From an uncultured Kordiimonas sp. (lineage in GTDB: Bacteria > Pseudomonadota > Alphaproteobacteria > Sphingomonadales > Kordiimonadaceae): 64,000 nt of DNA. Location: assembly GCA_947503625.1 (NCBI GenBank), contig CANNEK010000003.1, positions 62,001 to 126,000 on the forward strand, in the 5' to 3' direction. A program made the position numbers and the translations under genes. Positions 37,323 to 47,905 of the stretch are shown here, in pieces. Every line of letters starts with the position of its first letter. Position 1 is the first letter of the stretch. A model generated the notes under the pieces. That model was not told the DNA's origin. It saw only the letters and a list, made by a program, of their open reading frames with translations, and ran no database searches.

Positions 37323-37523
37323 GATCAGAGAGCCCCCAAAGCACGCTATAACAGTGCCAGATCAGTTTTTTGAACGCAAGCTGCGACAGACTGTGATGTG
37401 AGGGCTGATACTGGATGCGCGAGTCAAACTACTGGTAGAAACAGACCGTAATTCAATCGAGGCCAGAGCACCGATGCGGGCCAAAGTGGCCAACGGAAAT
37501 GCGCAGGTGCCCTGGCTTTCCGG

Positions 37524-38582
37524 TTATCGCGTCAGTCTGCTATATATCTCTTCTTTTAAAAAACTGTCTGTCTTTTGGTGCGCGCCGCGCTGGTTATAGT
37601 CCGTTTTTGTGATAACGACTGCAAGATCATGTGCAGGCATGACAACCACGCGGTTACCACCATTTCCGGACATGTAATAGTCCTCATAGCGCGCCCCCGA
37701 AATTTCATAGGATGACAGCCACCATAAATAGCCATACTCAACACCTTGATCGCTGCGGGCAACCACACGCGACTTAACCGCTTCTTCTGTCCATGCTTGC
37801 GAGAGAACGCGTTGCCCCTGATAGACGCCCCCATTCCGATGCATCTCGGCGAATTTGGCGAGGCCACGTGCTGTCAATGACAAGCCGCCGCTTTTGTGTG
37901 CCTGACCCAATCCGTTCTCCGACCACCCAAAAAGCGTGATACCCAGTGGTTCAAAAAACTTCATATTTACATAATCCTGAAACGTCGTGCTGGTAGCTCG
38001 TTCTACCGCTTGCCCGGCCATCTCAACACCAGAAGAGCAATAGGCAAACACACGTCCATATTTTGCCGTTGCGGGCTTTTCCGACCAACCCGGGTAGCCT
38101 CGAATGGGTAAATCCCAAAAGAAAGACGCCCAGTCTTCAACACTGTGCATGCGGGATTCGGTGCCGCGGGAGGAACGGTTGCTGTCATCACAATCAAGCA
38201 CGCCGCTCATGGTGATCATGTCTTCAATCGTCATGGCATCCTTGCGTGGGTCCGGATTATCAAACGGGGCAACATCAGCAAACAGGCTCGCGGCAGGCGT
38301 ATCTACACTCAATACCCCATCGTCAACTGCAGCACCGACCGCCATCCCGGTAATGGTTTTGGTAACGGACCGGGTATTGTGCAAGCTGTCGACAGTAGCG
38401 CCGTTAAAATAGCCTTCATAAACGATTTGTCCGTTCTCCATGACAAGAATGCTCGTAATGGTGCCATAGGTGCCTTTGCGAACGTTCTCTTCAAGCGTGC
38501 TGATGTTGTCCCACCGGTCATTCGCCGCCAGCGGTTGCGTCGCGCAGGCCAGTATTCCCAGCGCAATGAATGGTCTTTTCAT
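37524..38582 (-). CDS. Exported serine hydrolase of the beta-lactamase/class C esterase family
   Basis: Protein of 352 residues from ATG 38582, with AAGGAGAG before it; an open frame to 38717 is not protein. Signal peptide ending near QPLA. The class C catalytic S-x2-K is HNTRSVTKTITGMAV; a Tyr-containing AYCSSGVEMAGQA segment is the second element; the third is near GNGGNRVVV. It could be a D-alanyl esterase or lipase rather than a true beta-lactamase. It is divergent from the wHTH-TPR regulator gene, 134 bases away. Confidence 0.87.
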   Translation of the reverse strand: MKRPFIALGILACATQPLAANDRWDNISTLEENVRKGTYGTITSILVMENGQIVYEGYFNGATVDSLHNTRSVTKTITGMAVGAAVDDGVLSVDTPAASLFADVAPFDNPDPRKDAMTIEDMITMSGVLDCDDSNRSSRGTESRMHSVEDWASFFWDLPIRGYPGWSEKPATAKYGRVFAYCSSGVEMAGQAVERATSTTFQDYVNMKFFEPLGITLFGWSENGLGQAHKSGGLSLTARGLAKFAEMHRNGGVYQGQRVLSQAWTEEAVKSRVVARSDQGVEYGYLWWLSSYEISGARYEDYYMSGNGGNRVVVMPAHDLAVVITKTDYNQRGAHQKTDSFLKEEIYSRLTR

Positions 38583-38715
38583 GAAGCTCTCCTTAAATTC
38601 GGCTGTCGAAGCAGCGATTATGGGACAACTCTGGCGATACAACTGTGTTTGGTCACTTGAAGAAAGTTGAATTTTCTTGAAGCCTATCCCTTCAATGAGG
38701 TTTAGACTTCCCACC

Positions 38716-40281
38716 ATGCGTTATAGCCTTGAAGACTTGTTGATCGACACCGAAGCCCGCGCGGTCCACCGTGGTCGTGTGACTATCACATTGCCTGACC
38801 TGAGCTTTGACGTGTTGGTGAAACTGGTCGAAACAGCACCAGAACCCGCAAGCCTGACAGAACTTGCCAGCACCGCCTGGCGCGCAGGGTACGTCAGTGA
38901 TGAAACGATTGCCCAGCGCATTGCTCTTCTGCGAAAGGCTCTGGGCGACACTCCAAAAGCTCCCGTCTATATTCGTACAGTCCGCGGGGCCGGGTATGCC
39001 ATTGCAAGCCCTGTTCGGCCTGTCACGACGGATACCTCATTCGCTACCCCCCGATTTATCAATCGCCTGTACGCCATCGCAGCCATGGCAGGAATGCTGG
39101 CTCTGCTTGTGGGGTTTATCCTGTTTTCCCAAACTCGGGGTGCCGATCCAAAAACCGCTACAGCCTTCTTGGAAGACAATCAGTTGTCTTCTGTTGCGAT
39201 CCTTGTTGAACGCGCGCGGACACAATTGGGCCTGCATCAGGCGCGAGAAACAGAGCGCGCTATCTCAATGCTGCGCGACGCCCTGCGGCAGGCACCGGAT
39301 GATTTTGACGGACGGCTAACTCTAAGTTTCGCTCTCTCGACAAAAGCGACCAAATTTGGCGGGGATGCATCTGCAGAAAAAGAAGCAGAAGCTCTTGCCC
39401 GTGCCCTGATTGACGAACAGCCCGACAATAGCAACACATGGTCTGCTCTGGCTTATGCTCTCGGGTCGCAGGGCCGGATCGACGAAAGCCTGCATGCCTA
39501 TCAATATGCCTATCAACTCAACCCGCAAAATGCGCCTGCCATATCCAGTGCCGCTTACACACAATTCCTTCGAGGGGAACTGCATCAAGCCCTGCTCCTG
39601 GAAGCCCGCGCAAAGCGAGTGGGCGGGGCGTCGCGCTACGCTGAAATTCAGATCGCGCAAATTCTGGAACTCATTGAGCATCCGGCAGCCGGAAAGTGGC
39701 ATTTGAGAGCCCTATCTCTCAATCCCAGTCAGGTTGTTATTCTAGGTGAGATTGCCAGGTCGCACTTGCGTCAGGGAAACCCGCATGGTGCGCTCGAAAT
39801 ACTCGACCAGGCAGAGGACGATGATCAATATGCGCCTCAAATATTGCAGTTGCGCGGTCGTGCCCTGATCAAGCTGGGGAACTTTGACAAAGCTCGCCTG
39901 TTTCTGGAAGCCGCCGGTAATGATGTGCTTTACGACATGGCCGCGTTTAACGCTGTAACTGGCTACCCTGATCAGGCAGAAGAACTGCTTCTTCCCGCCA
40001 ACCTTTCGAAACTCGAAGCTGACCCCTCTGCGGAAACACGCGTTCAATACGCAGAAATCGCCGCAGCCCTTGGGCAGGCAGACATGGCGATGCGGTTTCT
40101 GGCGCAAGCGGTCAATCTCGGCTGGCGGGACACAAACTGGCTGAAACAATCTCCGTTTATTGGTGCTCTTATGACATCATCTGAAGGACTTCAAATTGAA
40201 AGCCGAATAGCTCGGGAAATAATGGCGCAACGCCAGCTTATTGAGGGCACGGAAGACCTTGCAGCCATGCTCGACCAATGA
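38716..40281 (+). CDS. Membrane-anchored wHTH transcriptional regulator with TPR repeats (CadC/ToxR-like)
   Basis: Protein of 521 residues. An OmpR-type winged helix occupies residues 1-95, ending IRTVRGAGYAIA. One transmembrane helix lies near 115-138 (LYAIAAMAGMLALLVGFILF). The periplasmic part is TPR-like, with repeats such as ISMLRDALRQAPDDFDGRL. The start is uncertain: ATG 38716 gives the usual MRYSLEDLLIDTE opening; TTG 38677 or ATG 38695 also fit. It is divergent from the serine hydrolase, which is a plausible target. Confidence 0.82.
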   Translation: MRYSLEDLLIDTEARAVHRGRVTITLPDLSFDVLVKLVETAPEPASLTELASTAWRAGYVSDETIAQRIALLRKALGDTPKAPVYIRTVRGAGYAIASPVRPVTTDTSFATPRFINRLYAIAAMAGMLALLVGFILFSQTRGADPKTATAFLEDNQLSSVAILVERARTQLGLHQARETERAISMLRDALRQAPDDFDGRLTLSFALSTKATKFGGDASAEKEAEALARALIDEQPDNSNTWSALAYALGSQGRIDESLHAYQYAYQLNPQNAPAISSAAYTQFLRGELHQALLLEARAKRVGGASRYAEIQIAQILELIEHPAAGKWHLRALSLNPSQVVILGEIARSHLRQGNPHGALEILDQAEDDDQYAPQILQLRGRALIKLGNFDKARLFLEAAGNDVLYDMAAFNAVTGYPDQAEELLLPANLSKLEADPSAETRVQYAEIAAALGQADMAMRFLAQAVNLGWRDTNWLKQSPFIGALMTSSEGLQIESRIAREIMAQRQLIEGTEDLAAMLDQ

Positions 40282-40431
40282 CTTCATGCACAAATGCGCC
40301 TTCCAGTGGATAACACCTACCGACCACAAGGTTGAGTACTTACTGTGAAGTCGCAATCAGTTACTCATAAGCCAGCCAGAAGCTGACATCCAAAGTTCAG
40401 ATGCACGGATTAAGCATGGTATCAGAAGAGA

Positions 40432-40506
40432 TGGCTGGGGCGGCAGGATTCGAACCTGCGAATGCCGATACCAAAAACCGGTGCCTTACCACTTGGCGAC
40501 GCCCCA
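40432..40506 (-). tRNA. tRNA-Gln (anticodon TTG)
   Basis: 75 bases with the CCA encoded. Acceptor stem TGGGGCG/CGCCCCA; anticodon stem CCGGT/ATCGG around loop TTTTGGT (anticodon TTG); T-arm GCAGGTTCGAATCCTGC. All stems pair. It lies between the regulator and ispE on the minus strand. Confidence 0.95.
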
Positions 40507-40659
40507 CCATGGGTGTGCGCGGTTTGTAAAGAAACTGACCCATACTGTAAAGCCCTTTTTTGCCCGGAAGGAACAAAATCTGACACTGGTCAAAAACGCA
40601 GGGAAATACGGCAGAAATCAATCCCGTTTTTTGCGCAAAAACAGTCGTAATTTTAGCGT

Positions 40660-41583
40660 TTAGCCGCCAATCTCATCAGCCATGACCCACCATTGCGGCA
40701 TTTGTTCTCGAACACGACGGGCAACGGCTTCCGCGGCCTGTTTGTCATGGTACAGGGCGAATACCGACGCCCCGCTGCCGCTCATGCGGACAAGCTCACT
40801 TTGGCTATTCAAACGGAGAAATCGTTCCACTTCCATGATTTCCGTGCACATGCGAGCTGCAGCGTCCTGAAGACTGTTCCCCGTCAGTACATCGATCATG
40901 GACAAATCGTCAACCACGCTAACCAGGTCGGTGATACTCACGTCAACGATCGGCAACCTGCGTTCTTCCCTAAAAGCTTTGAAGTTGGAAAAAACATCTG
41001 ATGTGGAAACCTGTTTCAAGGGATTCACAATAACGACACCTGCGGTCCAGGGTAGCGTAACCGGTGTAAGCTTTTCGCCAATACCTTCCACAATACTTGG
41101 TCGGCTATGAAGGCACGCGGGCACATCTGCCCCAATGGAGAGAGCTATCTCTTCAACGGTCTCGGCACCCAAGTTCAAATTCCATAGAGCACTTAAACCG
41201 ATCAAAGCCGCTGCCGCGTCTGCAGACCCCCCGCCGATACCTGACGCGACAGGCAGGTTCTTCTCAAGCTCAATGGAGCCGGTGCAGTTTACACCTGCAT
41301 GGTCTGCGAGCGCGTGTGCAGCCTTCCAGATCAGATTGTCGTGGTGGGGAACACTTTCAAGCTGGTCCTTGAAATGCCCGGTGATCTTCAGATCAAAATT
41401 ATCAGATGGATGAAAGCGCAGCAAATCCCCACGGCGCGTAAACACGAAGAGGCTTTCCAGAATATGATATCCGTCATCACGGCGGCCTGTGATATGCAAA
41501 AACAGGTTTAGCTTTGCTGGCGCGCGAACAAAAAAACTGCCATCAGCTCCCTGGTTCACGCGGTCTTGAAACAATGCAGTCAA
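40660..41583 (-). CDS. ispE: 4-diphosphocytidyl-2-C-methyl-D-erythritol kinase
   Basis: Protein of 307 residues in the GHMP kinase family. FVRAPAKLNLFLHITGRRDDGY opens it, trimmed here as RAPAKLNLFLHITGRR. The ATP loop is LPVASGIGGGSADAAAALIG at about residues 110-129. It phosphorylates CDP-methylerythritol in the MEP isoprenoid pathway. It starts at TTG 41583, with GAGGA nine bases upstream lying inside the end of the TPR lipoprotein gene; this implies translational coupling. The C-terminal GSGASVFALY is also standard. Confidence 0.93.
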   Translation of the reverse strand: MTALFQDRVNQGADGSFFVRAPAKLNLFLHITGRRDDGYHILESLFVFTRRGDLLRFHPSDNFDLKITGHFKDQLESVPHHDNLIWKAAHALADHAGVNCTGSIELEKNLPVASGIGGGSADAAAALIGLSALWNLNLGAETVEEIALSIGADVPACLHSRPSIVEGIGEKLTPVTLPWTAGVVIVNPLKQVSTSDVFSNFKAFREERRLPIVDVSITDLVSVVDDLSMIDVLTGNSLQDAAARMCTEIMEVERFLRLNSQSELVRMSGSGASVFALYHDKQAAEAVARRVREQMPQWWVMADEIGG

Positions 41584-41584
41584 A

Positions 41585-43312
41585 TTAAGAATCCTCGGGC
41601 AGTCCCATGTCCATCTTGTGGATCAACTCCGCAAGCTCATCAGCCTCCGGCTCGCTGTCAATTGCATGCTGCCACTGGAACCGTGCCTCAATAAAACGCC
41701 CAACACGCCAATAGGCGTCTCCCAGATGATGGTTGATTGTGACGTCGTCGGGTTCCATCCGTACCGCTTTTTCCAGCAGTGTGACAGCTTCTTCATAGTC
41801 GCCAGTCAGATAGTTCACCCAGCCCAGACTATCGATGATGAAGCCATCTTCGGGTCGCTGTTCGACCGCTTTCTCAATAAGACCTTTTGCCTCTTCCACC
41901 CTGACACCGCGATCAATCCAGCTGTAACCCAAATAGTTGAGCACACTGGGTTCTTCCGGACTTAGTTCAAGTGCCTGCAGAAAATCAACTTCAGCTTTCG
42001 GCCAGTCTTTAGACTGTTCGTAACTCACGCCGCGCGCAAAATAGGCGAACCAGTCAGGCTGGCGCGCATCGATGTTCAGTTCAATCGCTCTGCTGTAATG
42101 CAGAATTGCCTCGGGAAAATCCTTGCGTTCGCGCAGGATATCTCCCAACGAAACCAGCAGTGAAGCCTGCTTCGGGTTGTCGGTCAGAGCACTTCGCAGG
42201 GCACTTTCCGCCTCGGCAACGCGCCCAGACCTGCGCAGCGCATTGATGCGCCTTTCCTGCGCAAGGCGACGCAGGCCACTCGCTTCCGGGACGGCCTCAT
42301 AGACTTGTGCAGACGCTTCCGGATTGTCCATCTGATCCATCAGGTTTCCGAGCATAAAATATATGTCGGCAACTTCAGGGGTCAGGTAGGATGCGATCCT
42401 CAGATAAATAACAGCCGCTTGCGGCGAGCTACCCCGGGAAAATTCGCTGGCGAGACGATAAAACATGCCACCAACCGCACCTCGCGGGTCTGCATTTGTT
42501 TGGCTGGGGGGGCGGCCCGCAGCAATCAGCATACCTTCACGCAAGAGGAACCGGTTATTTGCAAAACGCTCGGCCTGCTTACCCAGAAAAGAGCGCGCTT
42601 CATCGCGCCGACCAGTACGCGCCAACATATGAGCGTAGGCCACAAAAGGCTGCAGTGATACAGGTTGTGACGCGTTTGCAAGCTGCAGATACTGTTCCTG
42701 TGCCCGATCATAATTCTGCAGATGATCCAGCATGTAAGCCCGGTGCTCGTCTGCGATCGGCTTAAGGCGCTGATCAACCATCATTGGCGCCAAGGCACCT
42801 TCAGCAGCCGCAAAATCTTCTTCTGCAACATAGGTCCAGCTAATCAAAAGCGGTGTCATCAAGCCGCCAAAGCCGGACATTTCCGACACGTCAAGCCGGT
42901 CTCTGACTTCCTGCCAGTCTTCTCTCTTGAAAGCCTCCAGCACATAGAGAATGGACACAAGGTCGTCTTCGTTTTCGGTACCGGCTCTTTGCGCAATATC
43001 GACCGCAATCTCTGCAGCCGCGTCCATACGGCCGGCGTACAGCAATTGGAAAAAGGCCCGGTCGGCAACGAACGCGCTGTCCGGGTCTGCTTCCAAAGCT
43101 TTAAGATAATAGGATGCGCTGTCCGCAAACGAAGAGTTTTGCTGCGCCAGAGTGGCGGCCACAAATGGTGCGAACTGGCTGTTTTCCTCACCTTCACGGG
43201 AAAACTCGCTGTACAGTTGCCCCGTTACGGGTGCGTAACGGCTATCTGGCGCAGACGTGCTACACCCTGCAATCATCAGTGCGACAGGCAAATATCTAAG
43301 AAACGGCGCCAT
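41585..43312 (-). CDS. Lipoprotein with tetratricopeptide repeats
   Basis: Protein of 575 residues. From ATG 43312 (GAGGA eight bases upstream) a lipoprotein signal ends in the lipobox MIAGC. The mature protein carries a series of TPR-like helices: SASYYLKALEADPDSAFVA, AILHYSRAIELNIDARQ, AEVDFLQALELSPEEPSVLN, AVTLLEKAVRMEPDDVTIN. These segments scaffold protein interactions. It is in an outer-membrane or inner-membrane lipoprotein position. It is one base upstream of ispE. Function unknown; resemblance to BamD is only at the repeat level. Confidence 0.83.
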   Translation of the reverse strand: MAPFLRYLPVALMIAGCSTSAPDSRYAPVTGQLYSEFSREGEENSQFAPFVAATLAQQNSSFADSASYYLKALEADPDSAFVADRAFFQLLYAGRMDAAAEIAVDIAQRAGTENEDDLVSILYVLEAFKREDWQEVRDRLDVSEMSGFGGLMTPLLISWTYVAEEDFAAAEGALAPMMVDQRLKPIADEHRAYMLDHLQNYDRAQEQYLQLANASQPVSLQPFVAYAHMLARTGRRDEARSFLGKQAERFANNRFLLREGMLIAAGRPPSQTNADPRGAVGGMFYRLASEFSRGSSPQAAVIYLRIASYLTPEVADIYFMLGNLMDQMDNPEASAQVYEAVPEASGLRRLAQERRINALRRSGRVAEAESALRSALTDNPKQASLLVSLGDILRERKDFPEAILHYSRAIELNIDARQPDWFAYFARGVSYEQSKDWPKAEVDFLQALELSPEEPSVLNYLGYSWIDRGVRVEEAKGLIEKAVEQRPEDGFIIDSLGWVNYLTGDYEEAVTLLEKAVRMEPDDVTINHHLGDAYWRVGRFIEARFQWQHAIDSEPEADELAELIHKMDMGLPEDS

Positions 43313-43352
43313 TAACGGCTTCCTCAACTAAAAACAACTCTATGATACCGTA

Positions 43353-45008
43353 TCACATATTTGGGTAATTCGGTCCACCGCCGCCTTCAGGCACTACCCA
43401 GTTAATATTTTGCGTGACGTCTTTGATATCGCAGGTTTTGCAATGCACACAGTTCTGCGCGTTGATCTGCAACTGCTGCTCACCCTCTTCGCCGATAAAC
43501 TCATACACCCCAGCCGGGCAGAAGCGCTGCTCGGGGCCAGCATAGTTGGCAAGGTTCACCTGCACCGGCACAGTTTCATCCTTGAGTGTCAGATGAACTG
43601 GCTGATCTTCCTCATGATTTGTGTTCGACAAAAAGACCGACGTCAATTTATCGAAACTGATCACACCATCCGGTTTCGGGTAATCGATAGGTTTTGCATC
43701 TGTAGCTTTTTTCGTGGCTTCATTGTCTCTGTGCTTGTGCTTCAGCGTAGGCATCAGTTTGCCAAGGCCAAAAGTGTTCATCCACATATCGAAACCGGAA
43801 TAGAGCGTACCGATCTTCACGCCAAACTTGCTGAGCGCCGGACGAGCGTTCCGAACCTTATGCAGATCTTTGTAAATCCAGCTGTCCTTGAACGCCTGCT
43901 CGTAGCTGGTGAGTTCAACTTCACCATTTGACCCGGCCGCAAGTGCTGAAAACGCGCTTTCTGCAGCGAGCATGCCTGATTTCATCGCATTGTGACTGCC
44001 CTTGATGCGGGGCACATTCACAAAGCCTGCCGCACAACCGATCAGAGCGCCACCGGGGAAATACAGTTTGGGCACGGACTGCAAACCGCCTTCGTTGATC
44101 GCACGTGCGCCGTACGATACGCGGCGGCCACCCTCGAGGATTTCACGAACCGCAGGATGCGTTTTATAGCGCTGCATCTCGTCAAACGGAGAAAGATAGG
44201 GGTTTTCATAGTCCAGGGTAACCACAAAACCGATGGCAACCTGATTGTTTTCCTGATGGTAGATAAAGCCACCACCAGCCGTGTCATTATCAAGCGGCCA
44301 CCCCTGCGAGTGGATAACGCGGCCGGGGACATGCTTGGCCGGATCGATATCCCACAGCTCCTTGATCCCAATACCATATGTCTGGAATTGGCAGTCTTCC
44401 CGCAAAGAAAATTGCTCTTCCAGCTGTTTCGAAAGCGAGCCACGGCAGCCTTCCGCAAACAACGTATATTTTGCGTGCAATTCCATGCCCGGCTCATGGC
44501 TTGCCTTGGGCTCGCCGTCACGGCCGATGCCCATGTCGCCTGTGGCAACGCCTTTGACCCTGCCATCTTCATGGAACAGCACCTCTGCGCCCGCAAACCC
44601 CGGGTAAATCTCGACACCCATGGCTTCTGCCTGCTCACCAAGCCAGCGCGTCAGATTGCCGAGAGATGTGGTATACATACCATTGTTAGACAGAAGCGGC
44701 GGCATAATGAAATGCGGTAAGGACTTTTTGTCGGTTTCTGTAAGCACCCAATGCTGGTTGTCGACCACCGGCGTATTCAGCGGTGCGCCTTTTTCTTTCC
44801 AGTCCGGAATGAGTTCATTCAGTGCAAGCGGATCAACGACAGCTCCAGAGAGGATATGCGCGCCGATCTCCGACCCTTTTTCAATGACGCATACCATTAA
44901 TTCATGGTCTTTTTCCTGCGCAAGCTGCATCAGGCGGATTGCTGCAGACAGGCCAGCAGGGCCACCACCAACAATCACAACATCAAACTCCATGGATTCA
45001 CGTTCCAT
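43353..45008 (-). CDS. etfD: Electron transfer flavoprotein-ubiquinone oxidoreductase
   Basis: Protein of 551 residues. FAD motif [17 protein letters not shown] at about residues 9-25. The C-terminal ferredoxin domain has [11 protein letters not shown], then [20 protein letters not shown], and ends in [10 protein letters not shown], with four cysteines for a 4Fe-4S cluster. It carries electrons from ETF (beta-oxidation and amino acid breakdown) to ubiquinone, which bc1 in this window re-oxidises. AAGGAG precedes ATG 45008. The ETF subunits are not in the window. Confidence 0.97.
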   Translation of the reverse strand: MERESMEFDVVIVGGGPAGLSAAIRLMQLAQEKDHELMVCVIEKGSEIGAHILSGAVVDPLALNELIPDWKEKGAPLNTPVVDNQHWVLTETDKKSLPHFIMPPLLSNNGMYTTSLGNLTRWLGEQAEAMGVEIYPGFAGAEVLFHEDGRVKGVATGDMGIGRDGEPKASHEPGMELHAKYTLFAEGCRGSLSKQLEEQFSLREDCQFQTYGIGIKELWDIDPAKHVPGRVIHSQGWPLDNDTAGGGFIYHQENNQVAIGFVVTLDYENPYLSPFDEMQRYKTHPAVREILEGGRRVSYGARAINEGGLQSVPKLYFPGGALIGCAAGFVNVPRIKGSHNAMKSGMLAAESAFSALAAGSNGEVELTSYEQAFKDSWIYKDLHKVRNARPALSKFGVKIGTLYSGFDMWMNTFGLGKLMPTLKHKHRDNEATKKATDAKPIDYPKPDGVISFDKLTSVFLSNTNHEEDQPVHLTLKDETVPVQVNLANYAGPEQRFCPAGVYEFIGEEGEQQLQINAQNCVHCKTCDIKDVTQNINWVVPEGGGGPNYPNM

Positions 45009-45275
45009 GACCGGCTCCTTGTCTTAACGGGGCGTTGCAGCCCGAAACTAAACTTCTCTGAGGCCTAAACTGGGCCAACTGCTTGTGTTTTCAAGTCTTA
45101 TGCCCGCCGGTAGCGAAAACGTCAAACACTTGGAAGAGACGAGTGCCAGTGCCTTCGTGTTGCCACCGACTGGAGTTCGACGGGTTTTGACAAATTTTTG
45201 ATGCATTTTTAACGCAATGACCTCTATTATCAGAAATCAAACAAACAAAAACAAAATCCAGACAGCCCTGACGCC

Positions 45276-46112
45276 ATGAATGCAAAAGACACGGACACAG
45301 CAGACCATAAAGCGCTTTTGGCGTGGCAAATTGCCATGGGCGCAGATGAAGCTATTGACGACGCAGTGATTGACCGCTTTTCCACGTCAGTAGCGTCGGT
45401 GGCTTCGGCCGGTCAGGCTGCGGCGCAGGCGAAACAGTCTACAACACCTCTGACACAAGGACCAAAGCCCGTTGCCGCACGACCCGTACAGTCAATTGCT
45501 GGTGGTAGCGCGGAAAGCGCGACAACCGCAGCGCAGGCTGCGCAAACGTTGGCGGAGCTGCGTGAAGCCATGCAGAATTTTGATGGTGGCTTGCTGAAAC
45601 GATCTGCGAAAAATCTGGTGTTTTCTGATGGCGTTGCTGGCGCACCAGTCATGATCGTCGGAGAAGCACCAGGCGCTGATGAAGACAGAGAAGGAAAGCC
45701 GTTTGTCGGTGTATCGGGCCAGTTACTTGACAAAATGCTTGTTGCTGCAGACATGAGCCGGGAAACAAACGTATATATTTCAAATATTTTGCCGTGGCGC
45801 CCCTTGGGCAACCGCGCACCCGATGATGCGGTCACGGCCATGTGCCTGCCATTCATTCGCCGACATATCGAATTGGCCAGGCCAACCATGGTGTTAATGC
45901 TTGGTGGCGTTTCCGCAAAAGCGCTACTTGGTACAACCGAAGGCATAACGCGCCTGCGAGGAAAGTGGAAGAGTTTGTCCATTGCCGGAGAAAACATCCC
46001 TGCCCTGCCAATATACCACCCGGCCTATCTGCTGCGGCAACCTCATCTAAAAGGCCTGGCATGGCGCGATTTTCTGGCCGCAAAACATAAACTTGCAGAC
46101 ACAGTGTCATGA
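45276..46112 (+). CDS. Uracil-DNA glycosylase, family 4/5-like
   Basis: Protein of 278 residues. An N-terminal low-complexity region (about residues 35-90, Ala/Gln/Ser-rich) precedes the catalytic domain: [19 protein letters not shown] (motif A) and [17 protein letters not shown] (motif B). It should excise uracil from DNA. Only one cysteine occurs in the whole protein (AMCLPFI), so a four-cysteine 4Fe-4S cluster, usual for family 4, cannot form. The position of the usual first cysteine pair reads [15 protein letters not shown]. It overlaps the next gene by four bases (ATGA). Confidence 0.85.
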   Translation: MNAKDTDTADHKALLAWQIAMGADEAIDDAVIDRFSTSVASVASAGQAAAQAKQSTTPLTQGPKPVAARPVQSIAGGSAESATTAAQAAQTLAELREAMQNFDGGLLKRSAKNLVFSDGVAGAPVMIVGEAPGADEDREGKPFVGVSGQLLDKMLVAADMSRETNVYISNILPWRPLGNRAPDDAVTAMCLPFIRRHIELARPTMVLMLGGVSAKALLGTTEGITRLRGKWKSLSIAGENIPALPIYHPAYLLRQPHLKGLAWRDFLAAKHKLADTVS

Positions 46113-47905
46113 ACAACATTGCCCTGCTCCGACTAATCGCATCTTTGGCTCTGTGGGCGTGGTTACTGACACCAATGGCCTATGGCCAGCAAACCGAACT
46201 ACCGCAAATACTGTCCCAGGAGGATATCAAAAGATACCAACGCGTCTTTGAACTGCATCAACAAGCCAAATGGAAACAGGCAGACCGCTTGATCAAGCGG
46301 CTTGATAACCCGATACTGATGGGACACGTTACATTCGAAAAGCTGATGCATCCAACCGGATACCGAAGCAACTATAATGAGCTCGCCGCCTGGATGAAGC
46401 GGTATGCCGACCACCCCAATGCATGGCGAGTGTATCGTCTGGCAAAACGCCGTCAAGGCAAGGCGAGAGCACCAAGAACACCGGAAAAAACCCGGTACCC
46501 CGGCGTTACAGGCCAATCTGCCTTGCCCAAGCCAACGCTCCCGCGGCGCAGCAGACTGGAACGCAAGGCTGTCACAACCTTTTTTGCCAACGTCCGACGA
46601 TATGTCAGGCGCGGAACCCCAGACCGGGCAGAAAAGCGCTATTGGGCAATGGACGCGCGCGGACTTCTTGTCGCCCACGAAAAAGCGGAAGCACTCGAAC
46701 GCATTGCCGCCAGCTACTATTATGAAGGGGATGATTTTCGCGCGATGAAATTAAGCGAACTGGGTGCGAACTTCTCACGGGAAATCGTGCCTCAGATCGA
46801 CTGGATTGCGGGGCTTTCCAACTGGCGCACCGGCAACCTGGAAGCCTCGTATCTTCATTTTGATGCTCTGGCGAACTCGGAACGTGCCAGGGACTGGCTT
46901 CTGGCCGCCGGGTCCTACTGGGCGGGCAGAGCCGCGATGAGGCTTGGTAACGCTGATCAGGCAATTGAGCATTTCAAGACAGCGGCAACTTTTGTTGAAA
47001 CCTTTTATGGACTAATCGCTTCCCGGCAACTCGGTATCAAGCCATCGATTGACTGGTCGGTGCCGCCACTGCAGCAAGCCTCGGCAGATCGATTGCTGAA
47101 GTATCCGGCGACCCGGCGCGCCATCGCGTTAGCCGAAGTAGGCCGTGACGATGTGGCTGATGAGGAGATGCGGCTTTTGTGGGGGCGCGAGGGTGTTACA
47201 GTACAAGATGACGTCCTGGCCTTCGCGACAGCATTAAACCTGCCAGCAATACAAATTCGGCTGGGCCGCGCGGGTGGCACAGGCGAGCCTGCACCAATTG
47301 CAACACGTTATCCGATGCCAAACTGGCAGCCGGCGGGCGGTTTCACCGTGGACAGGGCAATGATTTTCGCCATGGTGCGTAAGGAAAGTGACTTTCGAAG
47401 TCGGGCAAAAAGCAGGGTCGGTGCGGGCGGCCTGATGCAGGTGATGCCTGCAACAGCAAGCTATATCACCAAAAACCGCGCTTTGTTGAGGCGTAATCGC
47501 AGTCAACTTTATGAGCCGGAATTCAATATCGCGCTTGGCCAGCAATACATCGAATACCTGCTGGAAACGGCCTATGTAGAAGACAATCTTTTAATGGCGC
47601 TTGCAGCCTACAACGGAGGCCCCGGCAGCCTTCTGGGCTGGCGGCGCGAGGTGGACTTTGGCGTTGATCCGCTTTTGTTTATTGAAAGCATCAGTTTTTA
47701 TGAAACCCGGAACTATATAGAGCGCGTTATGGCCAACCTCTGGCTATATCGTATGCGCCTCGGCCAGCCGACACCAAGCCTGGACACTCTGGCTTCCGGC
47801 GCCTGGCCTACTTTAAATTATCTGGATACAGAAGAGACGCCAACCGCGATGCGACGAGCGATCAACCTGACGAGCAACCAAACGATTGTGAGTGCTGATG
47901 ATTGA
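46109..47905 (+). CDS. Soluble lytic murein transglycosylase-like protein
   Basis: Protein of 598 residues. Signal peptide ending near AYGQ. A long helical superhelix (TPR-like) occupies about residues 30-380. The SLT catalytic domain follows: [20 protein letters not shown] with the catalytic Glu, [10 protein letters not shown], and [16 protein letters not shown]. It cleaves peptidoglycan glycan strands to form 1,6-anhydro-muropeptides in the periplasm. It is coupled to the glycosylase gene by ATGA and its stop overlaps the moaB start region. Alphaproteobacteria keep these genes together. Confidence 0.93.
   Translation: MNNIALLRLIASLALWAWLLTPMAYGQQTELPQILSQEDIKRYQRVFELHQQAKWKQADRLIKRLDNPILMGHVTFEKLMHPTGYRSNYNELAAWMKRYADHPNAWRVYRLAKRRQGKARAPRTPEKTRYPGVTGQSALPKPTLPRRSRLERKAVTTFFANVRRYVRRGTPDRAEKRYWAMDARGLLVAHEKAEALERIAASYYYEGDDFRAMKLSELGANFSREIVPQIDWIAGLSNWRTGNLEASYLHFDALANSERARDWLLAAGSYWAGRAAMRLGNADQAIEHFKTAATFVETFYGLIASRQLGIKPSIDWSVPPLQQASADRLLKYPATRRAIALAEVGRDDVADEEMRLLWGREGVTVQDDVLAFATALNLPAIQIRLGRAGGTGEPAPIATRYPMPNWQPAGGFTVDRAMIFAMVRKESDFRSRAKSRVGAGGLMQVMPATASYITKNRALLRRNRSQLYEPEFNIALGQQYIEYLLETAYVEDNLLMALAAYNGGPGSLLGWRREVDFGVDPLLFIESISFYETRNYIERVMANLWLYRMRLGQPTPSLDTLASGAWPTLNYLDTEETPTAMRRAINLTSNQTIVSADD

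Noticed and set aside
43992-44720. Open frame of 242 codons opposite the ETF-QO gene
   Set aside because: Shadow of a conserved gene; no ribosome site or motif.
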